Assembly: GCA_028819845.1 (NCBI GenBank)
Contig: JAPPKS010000006.1
Location: 62,001 to 126,000 of the forward strand
Direction: 5' to 3'
Origin: Candidatus Poribacteria bacterium
GTDB taxonomy: Bacteria > Poribacteria > WGA-4E > PCPOR2b
Length of the DNA stretch: 64,000 bases
Under the pieces are notes generated by a model. The model saw only the letters and a list, made by a program, of their open reading frames with translations. It ran no database searches and was not told the origin of the DNA. The first letter of the stretch is position 1; every line of letters starts with the position of its first letter. Positions 1 to 9,227 of the stretch are shown here, piece after piece. The translations under genes and the position numbers were made by a program.

Positions 1-2
1 GC

Positions 3-1409
3 GAAATCACTTCGGTTGAACTCACGCAATCCGTTTACGACCGGATCAGCGCCGTCGAACGACGGGTACAAGGGTACATCACATTAACGAAGGACATCGC
101 TTTCGAGCAAGCCGAAGTTGCGGACGCGGGTTTCGAACGCGGGGATGAAATGCAGCCCCTCGCAGGAATTCCAATCGCAGTCAAGGACGTAATCTGTACC
201 AAAGACGTGTTGACAACCTGCGGCTCCAAGATTCTGCACAACTTCATTTCGCCTTACGACGCCACCGTTATGACTAAAATTCGCCATCAAGGATTTGTAA
301 TGATCGGCAAGACAAACATGGACGAATTTGCGATGGGGTCATCAACAGAAAATTCAGCGTTTAAAATTACTCGCAATCCCTGGAATCTGGATACCATCCC
401 CGGTGGTTCAAGCGGCGGATCCGCAGCCGTGGTCGCCGCAGACGCTGCAATCTGCGCCCTCGGATCGGACACTGGCGGTTCAATTCGACAACCCGCCGCG
501 CTGTGCGGTGTCGTTGGAATGAAGCCGACTTACGGGCGTGTGTCACGGTATGGGCTAGTGGCGTTTGCGTCGTCTTTAGATCAGATTGGCCCCTTCTCTA
601 AAGATGTGACCGATTGCGCATTGATGCTCAACGCCATCTGTGGGCACGACCCCATGGATTCTACCTCTGTGAATCGTCCCGACACAGACTTCACCCAAAA
701 CCTAGTCAACGGCATCAGTGGAATCAAAATCGGCATCCCAAAGGAATATTTCATTGAAGGGTTAGATGCAGATGTGGAAGCCAGGGTTCGGGACGCAATT
801 GAAGTGCTTCGCGGGTGCGGTGCAATCATCAAAGAGATTTCCTTACCCCACACCGAATATGCCATCGCAACATATTACATCATCGCTCCTGCCGAAGCCA
901 GTGCCAACTTAGCGCGGTACGATGGCGTTCGATTCGGATTTCGTGCCAGTAACGCCGAAAACCTCATTGACATGTACAGAAAGACGCGGAGCCAAGGCTT
1001 CGGAGAAGAAGTTAAACGCCGAATCATGCTCGGTACTTACGCGCTCAGTTCGGGATACTATGATGCCTACTATCTAAAAGCACAAAAAGTACGGACACTG
1101 ATTAAATCCGATTTTGATAGTGCATTTGAAACAGTTGATGTCATCGCCGCACCGACTTCGCCAACACCGGCATTTAAGGTTGGTGAGCGGACAGACGATC
1201 CGTTACAGATGTACCTTTCGGACATTTTAACTACGCCGGCGAGTCTCGCGGGTATACCCGCAATCTCCATGCCGTGCGGTTTGACGCATAGCGGGTTGCC
1301 TGTTGGGTTGCAAATTATCGCCCCGGCGTTTGAGGAGAATAAAATTCTGCGAGTGGCGTACACTTATGAACAACACACCGGACGCCATCAAAAAAAGCCG
1401 AACTTGTGA
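3..1409 (+). CDS. gatA: Asp-tRNA(Asn)/Glu-tRNA(Gln) amidotransferase subunit A (5' end cut by window)
   Basis: Amidase-signature subunit of GatCAB, which releases ammonia from glutamine and helps convert Glu-tRNA(Gln) and Asp-tRNA(Asn) to the amidated forms in the cytosol. The frame is open from base 3, so about 20 N-terminal residues lie outside; the first internal ATG is at 150 but homologous sequence precedes it. Visible amidase Ser-Ser-Lys triad elements: the lysine in IAVKDV, the GGSSGGSAA loop and [16 protein letters not shown]. About 468 residues are visible against a usual length near 485. Stop at 1407-1409; the next gene begins about 65 bp downstream on the same strand, so they may be co-transcribed. 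Family assignment is secure. Confidence 0.97.
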   Translation, partial: EITSVELTQSVYDRISAVERRVQGYITLTKDIAFEQAEVADAGFERGDEMQPLAGIPIAVKDVICTKDVLTTCGSKILHNFISPYDATVMTKIRHQGFVMIGKTNMDEFAMGSSTENSAFKITRNPWNLDTIPGGSSGGSAAVVAADAAICALGSDTGGSIRQPAALCGVVGMKPTYGRVSRYGLVAFASSLDQIGPFSKDVTDCALMLNAICGHDPMDSTSVNRPDTDFTQNLVNGISGIKIGIPKEYFIEGLDADVEARVRDAIEVLRGCGAIIKEISLPHTEYAIATYYIIAPAEASANLARYDGVRFGFRASNAENLIDMYRKTRSQGFGEEVKRRIMLGTYALSSGYYDAYYLKAQKVRTLIKSDFDSAFETVDVIAAPTSPTPAFKVGERTDDPLQMYLSDILTTPASLAGIPAISMPCGLTHSGLPVGLQIIAPAFEENKILRVAYTYEQHTGRHQKKPNL

Positions 1410-1475
1410 GTCGCAGTGGATACTAAACGGTAGGTGCAATCTCCAAATCGCGAAATCTTTAATGATAGGAGCAAT

Positions 1476-1985
1476 ATGAGCAATTCAAAACCGGCTAACC
1501 TTGTCTTTGTCCCGACAGGCGGACTAATCGGCGCCGTTGCCGGGGGAATGCTTTGGGCAAAGTATGTCCAATGGACAGGCTACACAGCAGGCTGGGTCGC
1601 ATTCGCCATCGGCGTCTTCACTGGACTCGGCGTACTGTTGACAGGCAGATCTCGGGCGGTAAGTGTCTGCTCAATCGCCTCGCTGTTTGCCGTCCTTGGC
1701 ATCATTTTCGGTAAATACCTTGATGTCCGTTGGAACGCTCTCGAACGGATTAAAACTCAACTCATGGACACGCAGGGAATCTCCGCTAATCAAGCTGAAC
1801 CCATAGCGCAGACCATTTTCGCGGGGCATTCTACGTGGGAACTCATGCGGGACCAGATGCAGTGGATAGATTTAATCTTTTACGCCATTGCTGCCTTCAT
1901 CGCGGTTTATGTCGTTCGCAGCCGAGTCCTCCACCGAATTGTCTTCAAATCTAAACAATCAAACATAATAAATCAAGACTCATAA
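1476..1985 (+). CDS. Small polytopic membrane protein, unknown function
   Basis: A 169-residue protein with about four hydrophobic segments: the first near residues 10-30 (glycine-rich, LIGAVAGGMLWAKYV), two consecutive ones near 35-85, and one near the C-terminus (LIFYAIAAFIAVYVV). A soluble stretch of about 45 residues separates the third and fourth. I chose the ATG at 1476 because AGGAG lies 5-10 bases before it; an upstream ATG at 1434 in the same frame lacks a ribosome-binding site. I do not recognise the family. It sits between gatA and an exported S41 protease on the same strand. Confidence 0.75.
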   Translation: MSNSKPANLVFVPTGGLIGAVAGGMLWAKYVQWTGYTAGWVAFAIGVFTGLGVLLTGRSRAVSVCSIASLFAVLGIIFGKYLDVRWNALERIKTQLMDTQGISANQAEPIAQTIFAGHSTWELMRDQMQWIDLIFYAIAAFIAVYVVRSRVLHRIVFKSKQSNIINQDS

Positions 1986-2034
1986 CTTGAAACAAACTAA
2001 CTGAATTCAATCAAAACCGCAATAGGTGAATATT

Positions 2035-3483
2035 ATGAAAGCAAATCGACCCGTTATAACAAGTTGGTTCGGTGGTGTTATGATTTTGGGGTGCATGTTA
2101 TCCTTTATCCCCATAACGGTTATCGCCCAGGATGAAGAGCCGGCTTCCAGCAATCCGCTCGACGATGAACTTATGGAACAAATTCATCTTTTTTCTGAAA
2201 TACTCGCCCGCACACAACAAGATCACCGAGACAATCCTGAAGCCAAGCAACTCATTTACGGTGCGATTCGTGGTATGCTGCGAACGTTAGACCCCTACAG
2301 CCAGTTCTTCGAACCAGAAAATTTCGCTGAATTGCGCGAGGAAAACCGCGGAACTTATGGCGGCCTCGGCATGGCAATCGGCATTCGAGACAATCGATTG
2401 ACGGTCATCACCCCCTTCAAAAACACGCCTGCCGGTCAGGCAGGCATTCAAAGCGGCGACGTCATTGATGAAATCGAGGAAAAAGAGACAGCGAATATGA
2501 CGCTTGAAGAGGCTGTTAAACTCCTTCGGGGCGAGCCGGGGACGCAAGTAAAGGTCACAATTATCCGCGAGGGAGAACTTGAAAAGCTGGAAGTAACCAT
2601 GACGCGGGATGTCATTCGTTTTCCCAACGTCGAATCCAAAACGCTCAAGGGGAATATCGGATACATCCGAATTAACCAATTTCGCCAAACAACGGCCGCA
2701 GATGTCGATGATGTCTTTAAAACCTTCAACCAGCAAGATATTCGTGGAATTATTTTGGATTTAAGATCGAATCCCGGTGGAATCCTTCAGTCTGCCGTTG
2801 AAATTGCGAGTTACTTTTTGGAGCCGGAACAGTTGATTGTCTATACGCAAGGGAAACAGCCGAGGCAAAACTTCGTCGCCATCGAAGCCAAGCTGCAAAA
2901 ACACTATCCGCTAGTGGTGCTTGTGAACTATGGAAGTGCAAGCGGATCAGAGATTGTGGCGGCAGCCATCAAAGATCACGGCCGCGGCTTAGTCATGGGC
3001 CAAAAAACCTACGGAAAAGCTTCGGTGCAGCAAATCTTTCCGCTCAGCGGCGGCGCCGCAGTCAAGCTAACAACAGCCCACTACTACAGCCCTAGTGGTG
3101 TTGACATCCATGATGAAGGTATCTCTCCGAACATCGAACTGCCGTGGTTCAATAGGTCAGAAGCCAGGATGTTAGAAAAACTCCGCACTAACGAGAAAAT
3201 CAAGGCATTCATTGAGGAAAATGGCGATGACATCCTAAATCAGTTAGAAAAAGCGCGTGCGGCGCCCAGAAACGATGCTGAAGCAAAAGCGCTTCTTAAA
3301 AAATTCCGGCAACTTGTAGATTCCCTCGCAAATGATCAAATTATCTTGAGCGATGCAGGCATAGAGCTGGCAATTGCGCGTCAGACCGAGAATGATCTCG
3401 ATCAGTACGAATTCGATCCCCAGATTTCTTTAGCTATCCAGCAGTTACAAGCCGGTGCACTTCTCCAAACAATGTACGAGTAA
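2035..3483 (+). CDS. S41 family C-terminal processing peptidase (CtpA/Prc-like)
   Basis: Periplasmic serine protease of the CtpA type, which processes or degrades exported proteins from their C-termini. Order: signal peptide (about residues 1-32, ending near TVIAQ), helical segment, PDZ domain (about 95-185, with GGLGMAIGI and AGIQSGDVI), then the S41 protease domain. The Ser-Lys dyad is visible as SASGSEIVAAA and GQKTYGKASVQ. A C-terminal helical extension of about 100 residues follows. ATG at 2035 is preferred; an in-frame GTG at 2026 would add three residues. hisF follows after 60 bp. Natural substrates cannot be read from the sequence. Confidence 0.95.
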   Translation: MKANRPVITSWFGGVMILGCMLSFIPITVIAQDEEPASSNPLDDELMEQIHLFSEILARTQQDHRDNPEAKQLIYGAIRGMLRTLDPYSQFFEPENFAELREENRGTYGGLGMAIGIRDNRLTVITPFKNTPAGQAGIQSGDVIDEIEEKETANMTLEEAVKLLRGEPGTQVKVTIIREGELEKLEVTMTRDVIRFPNVESKTLKGNIGYIRINQFRQTTAADVDDVFKTFNQQDIRGIILDLRSNPGGILQSAVEIASYFLEPEQLIVYTQGKQPRQNFVAIEAKLQKHYPLVVLVNYGSASGSEIVAAAIKDHGRGLVMGQKTYGKASVQQIFPLSGGAAVKLTTAHYYSPSGVDIHDEGISPNIELPWFNRSEARMLEKLRTNEKIKAFIEENGDDILNQLEKARAAPRNDAEAKALLKKFRQLVDSLANDQIILSDAGIELAIARQTENDLDQYEFDPQISLAIQQLQAGALLQTMYE

Positions 3484-3543
3484 AATCAACTGGCCCCATA
3501 ATGCGTACGATTAACCGCTAAATCACAGTTCAGGCAACAGATT

Positions 3544-4323
3544 ATGATTACCAAACGCATTATTCCCTGCCTTGATGTCCGTGCTGGAAAAGTGACTAAA
3601 GGAATCGCCTTTCGTGGAAACGTTGACATCGGAGATCCCGTCGAAATGGCGCGTTTCTATTATGAGTGCGGTGCGGATGAGCTTGTCTTCTACGACATTA
3701 CCGCTAGCAACGAAAGACGTGATATCATGATCGATGTTGTATCGGCGGTAGCGCTGGAAATCTTCATCCCATTCTCCGTCGGCGGCGGGCTTCGTACTTT
3801 GGAGGATATGCGCCGTGTACTGCTCGCAGGCGCTGAAAAAGTCAGTATAGACTCTGGCGCCGTCAGAAACCCGGGTTTAATCGCAGAGGGCGCGAAGGCG
3901 TTTGGTAGCCAGTGTGTCGTCCTAAGTATGCAGGTGAAGAACGTGCCGAAAAGCCATTCTATCCCGAGCGGTTACGAGGTCTATATTGATGGAGGGCGCC
4001 GTGCTACTGGTTTGGATGCACGGCAGTGGACGCAGCGCGGCGTCGAATTGGGAGCAGGCGAGGTTGTGGTTAACAGTATAGATCAAGACGGAACTAAAGC
4101 CGGATACGAACTCAAGCTAACACAGCTAATCGCGGATGCGGTGCCTGTGCCCGTGGTTGCATCGGGCGGCGCCGGAAACCCGGGTCATCTTCGCGACGTG
4201 TTCGTCGAAAGCCGTGCCGACGCCGCCATTGTTGCCTCCATCACCCACTATGGCGAATTTTCGATTGAAAACATCAAACGGCACCTCAAAGCGCAACACG
4301 TGCCGGTTCGGAATACATGGTAG
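3544..4323 (+). CDS. hisF: Imidazole glycerol phosphate synthase subunit HisF
   Basis: Cyclase subunit of IGP synthase, a (beta/alpha)8 barrel that uses ammonia from HisH to convert PRFAR to IGP and AICAR in histidine biosynthesis. 259 residues, normal length. Seen: N-terminal IIPCLDV with the first catalytic Asp, the Lys of [22 protein letters not shown] and the phosphate-binding VASGGAG. Odd points: where well-studied HisF proteins carry the second catalytic Asp (AIDAK) this one reads SMQVK, placing Gln there, and the SIN motif reads SID. I believe a HisF subgroup shares this pattern, so function is probably kept. No hisH or other his gene is nearby. Confidence 0.93.
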   Translation: MITKRIIPCLDVRAGKVTKGIAFRGNVDIGDPVEMARFYYECGADELVFYDITASNERRDIMIDVVSAVALEIFIPFSVGGGLRTLEDMRRVLLAGAEKVSIDSGAVRNPGLIAEGAKAFGSQCVVLSMQVKNVPKSHSIPSGYEVYIDGGRRATGLDARQWTQRGVELGAGEVVVNSIDQDGTKAGYELKLTQLIADAVPVPVVASGGAGNPGHLRDVFVESRADAAIVASITHYGEFSIENIKRHLKAQHVPVRNTW

Positions 4324-4486
4324 CCGGTCAACGCTAGTTTGGATAGATTGACAACGGTTATTTCCCCTGTTAAAATCGGCATAGGAAGCATGCGGTTGCC
4401 TCAACCTTTACACATACGAACTTACAAGATGACCGATATGCACTTAGAGTCTAGCATTGATGAACTTTACCAGGAGGTTAAGAGTC

Positions 4487-5497
4487 ATGGAAATCCGGAA
4501 ATCGTTCGCATGTGCAGTATGCGTCAGTCTTATTCTCTTGGCGGCTATCGCGGTGCCGAGAAGTGCCGCGGCGCAGGCACCCGATAATCCAACCATTGCG
4601 TTTACTGCCAACGCCGAAGGCGGCAATATCTGGCTGATGGATCCCGATGGGAAGAATCAGCGCCCAATTCTCGCGATCAAGGGAAACCCCGTACCCTTGG
4701 GTTTAGTTTGGTCACCGGACGGCAACAAGCTCGCCTTCCATACCGAAATCAGGAAGAACATTGATGTTTATTTAGTCAATGCTAACGGCGAGAATCTCCG
4801 CCAACTCACGAACCATGAGGCAGAAGATAGTTGGCCAAACTGGCACCCCGGCGGTCAAAAGATAGCGTTTGCCACCAATCGAGACGGAAACTTTGAAATC
4901 TACGAGATGACTTCAAGAGGAGAAGTTCTGCAAAACATCACAAACGACGCTGTCTACGACAGTTATCCCGCATGGTCACGCGACGGGCGGAAGATTGCCT
5001 TCTCCTCCATCCGAGGGAAAACGCTCGGAGACATCTGGGTGATGGATGCAAGCGGCGAAAATCCCAAAAATCTCACCAATCATCGTGCAGAGGATTTCCG
5101 GCCCAGATGGTCGCCGGATAGTCGGAAGATAGCATGGCTTTCCCGCCGCACCGGTAGAGGCCATGTTTATGTGATGGACGCCGATGGCGAGAATTTTCTA
5201 CAAATCGTAAAACCGCCTAGCTCAGAAAAGCGCGATCCCGAATGGTCTCCGGATGGTAAAAAAATTGCCTGCGTTCACTTCGCAGGAAATATTGCAAGTA
5301 TCCGAATTTTTGAATCGGATGTGAAGGAACAAGACGCAGAGTTCGTCGAAATACTTCCGGCTGTAGGCTTCCCGAACCGGGCGCCGGCGTGGTTCGATCC
5401 CGACTTTGTCAAGCCTTTCTCCGTTTCCCCCGTTGAGAAACGAATTCTGGCTTGGGGCTGGCTCAAGCAGGCGGGAGACATGTTTTCTGGTAGATAG
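4487..5497 (+). CDS. TolB-like beta-propeller (PD40) exported protein
   Basis: Exported protein of 336 residues built from WD40-like PD40 repeats, as in the TolB C-terminal propeller. Signal peptide about residues 1-30 (ends near SAAAQA). At least five repeats follow, each with a W(S)PDG/D-K-IAF/W core: SPDGNKLAF, HPGGQKIAF, SRDGRKIAF, SPDSRKIAW, SPDGKKIAC. The start at 4487 has AGGAGG at 4472-4477. There is no TolB N-terminal domain, so it is not TolB itself. Such propellers mostly mediate protein contacts or ligand binding at the cell envelope. A hairpin-plus-T-tract at 5559-5580 probably ends the transcript. Confidence 0.85.
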   Translation: MEIRKSFACAVCVSLILLAAIAVPRSAAAQAPDNPTIAFTANAEGGNIWLMDPDGKNQRPILAIKGNPVPLGLVWSPDGNKLAFHTEIRKNIDVYLVNANGENLRQLTNHEAEDSWPNWHPGGQKIAFATNRDGNFEIYEMTSRGEVLQNITNDAVYDSYPAWSRDGRKIAFSSIRGKTLGDIWVMDASGENPKNLTNHRAEDFRPRWSPDSRKIAWLSRRTGRGHVYVMDADGENFLQIVKPPSSEKRDPEWSPDGKKIACVHFAGNIASIRIFESDVKEQDAEFVEILPAVGFPNRAPAWFDPDFVKPFSVSPVEKRILAWGWLKQAGDMFSGR

Positions 5498-5558
5498 CGT
5501 CGGAAAATCAGAAGCTACGGGATTGACATACGCTGCACCTCGTTGAATTGAGATATCC

Positions 5559-5580
5559 CAATCCTTGGATTGTTTTTTTT
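5559..5580 (+). terminator. Putative rho-independent terminator
   Basis: CAATCC and GGATTG arms around a two-base centre (realistically a 5-bp stem with a 4-base loop) are followed directly by eight T residues. It lies 62 bp after the stop of the PD40 gene. The rest of the 5498-5760 interval shows only a weak reading frame on the minus strand. Confidence 0.55.
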
Positions 5581-5760
5581 CGGTCAACAGACTAAGACTT
5601 CATCCTTTTCTTCGTCGCGGATGTAGTTATTGAAGTGCTTGTACCAACTGCCTCTATCCCACCAAGCCACGAAATTGACGATTGCCGATTGGTCTAAAAA
5701 CGTCAATCCAAAATCCAAAACTGAGCAGTGCGCATGCCCCAATCCCGTGCCGGGTGATTT

Positions 5761-7683
5761 GTGAATCAAGCCTCCACTATCAAAAACAGCGTGGCAAGCG
5801 GTGTTTCCCTCAAAGCGGTGTTGATTGGCCTTTTGGTGATGGTAATCAACGCCTATTGGATTTCGGTCAACGACCTCGTCATAGGGCCGGCGCACAACTA
5901 TATGTCGCTGTTCAGTAACGCCGTTTTTAGCCTCTTTGTGCTGATTCTCGCCAATCTCCTCCTGAAAAAACTCTCGCCGAGATTCGCTTTCACTGCCTCC
6001 GACCTATTGGTCATCTATATCATGGTTGTCATGGTAACCACCGTGTCCGGACACCGAATGACCCGGCTGCTAGGAATTCTCGTCCACCCCTTCTGGTTCG
6101 CCACACCCGAGAATGATTGGCGGAATCTTTTCTGGAGTCATATTCCCGAATGGTTCACGGTCGGTGACAAAACCGCCCTGTCCGGTTTTTTTCTCGGCGA
6201 GTCCTCATTCTTCACACGGCAGCACATCGCCGCTTGGCTTGGGCCAATGTTTTATTGGTCGGCTTTCATTTTTGTTGTCTACTTCGTTCTCATCTGCGTA
6301 AATACCATAGTCCAAAAACAGTTTACGGAGCATGAAAGACTCACCTATCCGATTACTTGGCTGCCGCTGGAGATGGGGCGAGATACGTCCACTTTCCTAA
6401 AGAATAAATTAATGTGGATGGGCTTTGGCATTGCAGCCGGTATTAGTCTTCTTAATGGTCTGCACACCTTTTACCCGTTCGTTCCGCCTATCCCCGTAGG
6501 GTGGCAGCCGCTAGCCTTCGAGGATAAACCGTGGATATACATGGGCAGAACACTGGTATCCTTCCAACCGTTCGTCATCGGACTCGCCTTTTTCATGCCG
6601 CTAGACCTCGCCTTTTCCGCATGGTTCTTCTACATCCTAAAAAAAATGACCCAAATCTTGATGGGGATTTCAGGATGGCACACGCTTTACTTCGACGAAC
6701 AAGCACAAGGGGCGTGGGTCGGATTGGGCATCTTGGCGCTCTGGATCGGCCGCAGACACCTCAAGTGGGTGTTTACGCAAGCCGTCACGGGCAAGCCGGC
6801 GACTGACGGCCCGAGTTCACCGATGCCGTATCGAACCGCTTGTTGGGGCATCATAGCAGGATTACTCGTTCTAATCTGGTTTGCGTATAAAGCCGGCCTT
6901 TCACTTTGGGTGCTTCTGCTGTTTTGGGGAATTTACGGTTGCGGCGCCATTGGCGTTACGAAAATCAGGAGCGGATTGGGCTTACCCGTTCATGAAATGC
7001 TCTGGATTGATCCCGCCCGGACGATGGTGACAGCAATGGGAACTCGCGTATTCGCCCCGCGAAACTTGACAGTTCTCTCCTTCTTCTATTGGTTGAATCG
7101 CGAACAGGTTGCCCATCCAATGCCCAATCAACTTGAAGCGTTTCGAATCGGCGAACAGTCCAATATTGATAATCGTAAGTTGTTGCGGGTTATAATTCTA
7201 ACCCTTGCTGTTGGGATACCGGTGACCTTTGTGATATACCTCAGCTATCTGTATAAACTCGGCGCAGTCAGCTCAGGGTCGTACATCGTGGGGATAGGGA
7301 GGGAAAGCTTTACTTGGCGGCTTCAACCGTGGTTAAGTCTTCCAACGACACATGACTATTTTACGATGAGCGCCATGGGGCTCGGTTTTGGTATCACCGG
7401 TTTTCTGTTAGCTATGAAGATGCGGTTTCTCTGGTGGCCTTTTCATCCGGTCGGCTACGTATTGGGGGTAAGTCCGGGCGAGATGGTCTATGTTTGGGTG
7501 CCTGTTCTTGTCAGTTGGGCGCTCAAGTTCACCATCCTCCGCTACGGCGGGTTGAAAGCCTATCGCAGCGCCATCCCGTTTTTCGCCGGCTTGATACTGG
7601 GAGACTACTCCATGGGCTGCATTTGGAGCATTATCAGCGCGGTATTCAAAATAAACACGTACAACATGGCATGGCACGGCTAA
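5761..7683 (+). CDS. Large polytopic membrane protein, OPT-like (DUF6785/DUF6784 type)
   Basis: 640 residues, rich in transmembrane helices (roughly 12-14) with conserved aromatic loops. It shares colinear motifs with the second copy at 31966-33840: HPFWFATPENDW/LTAFWFATPENEW, ERLTYPI..LPLEM/ERLSYPVIQLPLEL, PLDLAFSAWFF/PVNLAFSAWFF, and FPFHPVGY near the C-terminus. These match my memory of a family annotated DUF6785/DUF6784, distantly resembling oligopeptide transporters; the name is recalled, not searched. The start is a GTG at 5761, with GGTG as the only weak ribosome-binding match. Substrate unknown. Confidence 0.85.
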   Translation: MNQASTIKNSVASGVSLKAVLIGLLVMVINAYWISVNDLVIGPAHNYMSLFSNAVFSLFVLILANLLLKKLSPRFAFTASDLLVIYIMVVMVTTVSGHRMTRLLGILVHPFWFATPENDWRNLFWSHIPEWFTVGDKTALSGFFLGESSFFTRQHIAAWLGPMFYWSAFIFVVYFVLICVNTIVQKQFTEHERLTYPITWLPLEMGRDTSTFLKNKLMWMGFGIAAGISLLNGLHTFYPFVPPIPVGWQPLAFEDKPWIYMGRTLVSFQPFVIGLAFFMPLDLAFSAWFFYILKKMTQILMGISGWHTLYFDEQAQGAWVGLGILALWIGRRHLKWVFTQAVTGKPATDGPSSPMPYRTACWGIIAGLLVLIWFAYKAGLSLWVLLLFWGIYGCGAIGVTKIRSGLGLPVHEMLWIDPARTMVTAMGTRVFAPRNLTVLSFFYWLNREQVAHPMPNQLEAFRIGEQSNIDNRKLLRVIILTLAVGIPVTFVIYLSYLYKLGAVSSGSYIVGIGRESFTWRLQPWLSLPTTHDYFTMSAMGLGFGITGFLLAMKMRFLWWPFHPVGYVLGVSPGEMVYVWVPVLVSWALKFTILRYGGLKAYRSAIPFFAGLILGDYSMGCIWSIISAVFKINTYNMAWHG

Positions 7684-7825
7684 TAAGCCAGGCATGCACC
7701 GGCGTGCGGTGGGCAGCTAGATCACGCAGCAGAACAGTTCCACAGAAAAAGAGTTTCGGGTTGGAAAACACGACCCACCGGCTCAAAATTTAAGCTAGTC
7801 GGATTACACCTTTACTTTTATGTGC

Positions 7826-8905
7826 TTAGACCGTTGGCAGTGCAGGTACAACATGCTTCGCCAGCAATTCCATTGAGCGCATCCACTTCGCTCTGTCATC
7901 CCAGTCATGCGCCATCATCAGGAGTGTGCCAAATCCTCCGGTAACGTCCCACAAGTCATGCAGTTGCCGAATGCATTCGTCCACATCTCCAATGATGCAA
8001 AGGTGTTTTAGGACGTATTCCGGTGTCACCTCGTCATCGGGTATGTCCAAATCGTGCTTCATCAAATTCAACACATTTCTCGCCCTTATGACTGAGATGA
8101 GATAGTCGAACGACCGGGCAAACGCGCCATTCAGCGCGTGGTTCCAGGCATCTTCGTTCGATTCGCCAACGAAGATGCTGCGCGCTACACGCCAGATGGA
8201 TCGGTCAGGGGGCGGCCGGTCCGCCTCTTCAGCGCCGGCGCAGTACGTCCGCCAGTGTTCAGCGACTGTAGTCGCAGCAGGCACGATATTCGTGCTCAGG
8301 GGCATATAGCCGCGCTGGCCAGCCATACGGCACGCCAGCGACTCGCCTTGGGTTGCGCTCATGGCGAGCGGTGGATGCGGTTTCTGGTACGGTCTGAGCA
8401 ATTCGCCTATCCCGCGCTCGGGAACAGGGTTTTCGACTTTAATGTGCCAAAATTGGCCCTTGAAGTCGAAGGGTGCTTCAGCTTGCCACAACTTGAGAAT
8501 CATGTCAATGCCTTCGACAGTCATCAGCCCCTGCGTCTTTCGGTCCGGCAGGTTGAACAATTCCGAATCGGTCGCTATCCCGGATTGGCCAAAACCGCAA
8601 TTTATACGTCCGCGAGACAGATGGTCAAGGAACGCGAGGCGGGCGGCGACGTTCGCCGGATGGTGGTGGGGAATTATCGATACGCCGGGGCCGAGGCGGA
8701 TGTTCTTCGTGTGCGGCAGCACGTTGGCGATAAAAACATCGTTAGACGGGATGGGTTCCCAGGCAATCGTGTGATGTTGGCCGACCCAGGCCTCCGTAAA
8801 TCCAAGCCTGTCGGCATGAACAACCAACTCAATGTCTTCTTCGAAACACTGTGTACGGTCCTTCTCCGGCGGGTGTAATGGCATCATGAACAGCCCCAAT
8901 TTCAT
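7826..8905 (-). CDS. LLM class flavin-dependent oxidoreductase (luciferase-like)
   Basis: 359-residue bacterial-luciferase-like TIM-barrel monooxygenase using reduced flavin. N-terminal KLGLFMMPLHPP, then AWVGQHH, LGPGVSIIPHHHP and the GRINCGFGQSG segment typical of the family. Members oxidise alkanes, aldehydes, sulfonates or other small organics; the substrate cannot be inferred here. On the minus strand GGGGAGG lies a few bases before the ATG, supporting the start. It converges with the OPT-like gene and is divergent from the helicase gene. The long opposite-strand frames inside it are shadows. Confidence 0.93.
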   Translation of the reverse strand: MKLGLFMMPLHPPEKDRTQCFEEDIELVVHADRLGFTEAWVGQHHTIAWEPIPSNDVFIANVLPHTKNIRLGPGVSIIPHHHPANVAARLAFLDHLSRGRINCGFGQSGIATDSELFNLPDRKTQGLMTVEGIDMILKLWQAEAPFDFKGQFWHIKVENPVPERGIGELLRPYQKPHPPLAMSATQGESLACRMAGQRGYMPLSTNIVPAATTVAEHWRTYCAGAEEADRPPPDRSIWRVARSIFVGESNEDAWNHALNGAFARSFDYLISVIRARNVLNLMKHDLDIPDDEVTPEYVLKHLCIIGDVDECIRQLHDLWDVTGGFGTLLMMAHDWDDRAKWMRSMELLAKHVVPALPTV

Positions 8906-9227
8906 TGTATAGCCTCCCCTTCAATACACGCTATTTCTCGCCGTTCCATAGCAATCCGTGGACAATCGTATAATCAACCTTCAAATAGTATCATAACCCA
9001 ACATTAAGTATCAATCACAATAATTGAGAGTTCTTGTAGGTTGGGTTACCCACCATCGCCCACCATCCTTCCATGCATCTATCTTACCCGCTTTTAAGAT
9101 AGAAATCATTGATCGCTATTCTATTCCTTGATCTCGATGGAACAAAGTTGACACTACTGCCTCCTTCTGCTAGTATTTGACGTACTTAACGCATTAAAAT
9201 CACCGTGCACCGAAAAAACTGTGTGCC
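8906..9227. other. Divergent intergenic region with a dispersed repeat
   Basis: About 320 bp between divergent genes, AT-rich and without a credible gene. GTAGGTTGGGTTA at 9036-9048 is one copy of a short repeat also seen at 24549-24560, 61995-62006, 63737-63749 and, reversed, 63984-63995. No clear promoter hexamers were found. Confidence 0.5.

Noticed and set aside
2287-2736. 149-residue minus-strand frame inside the S41 protease gene
   Set aside because: No ribosome-binding site or family motif, fully opposite a secure gene; a coding shadow.
5584-5895. 103-residue minus-strand frame before the OPT-like gene
   Set aside because: Overlaps the start of a well-supported gene and has no ribosome-binding site or recognisable motif.
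8138-8878. 246-residue plus-strand frame inside the LLM gene
   Set aside because: Antisense shadow of a strongly conserved gene with no recognisable domain.
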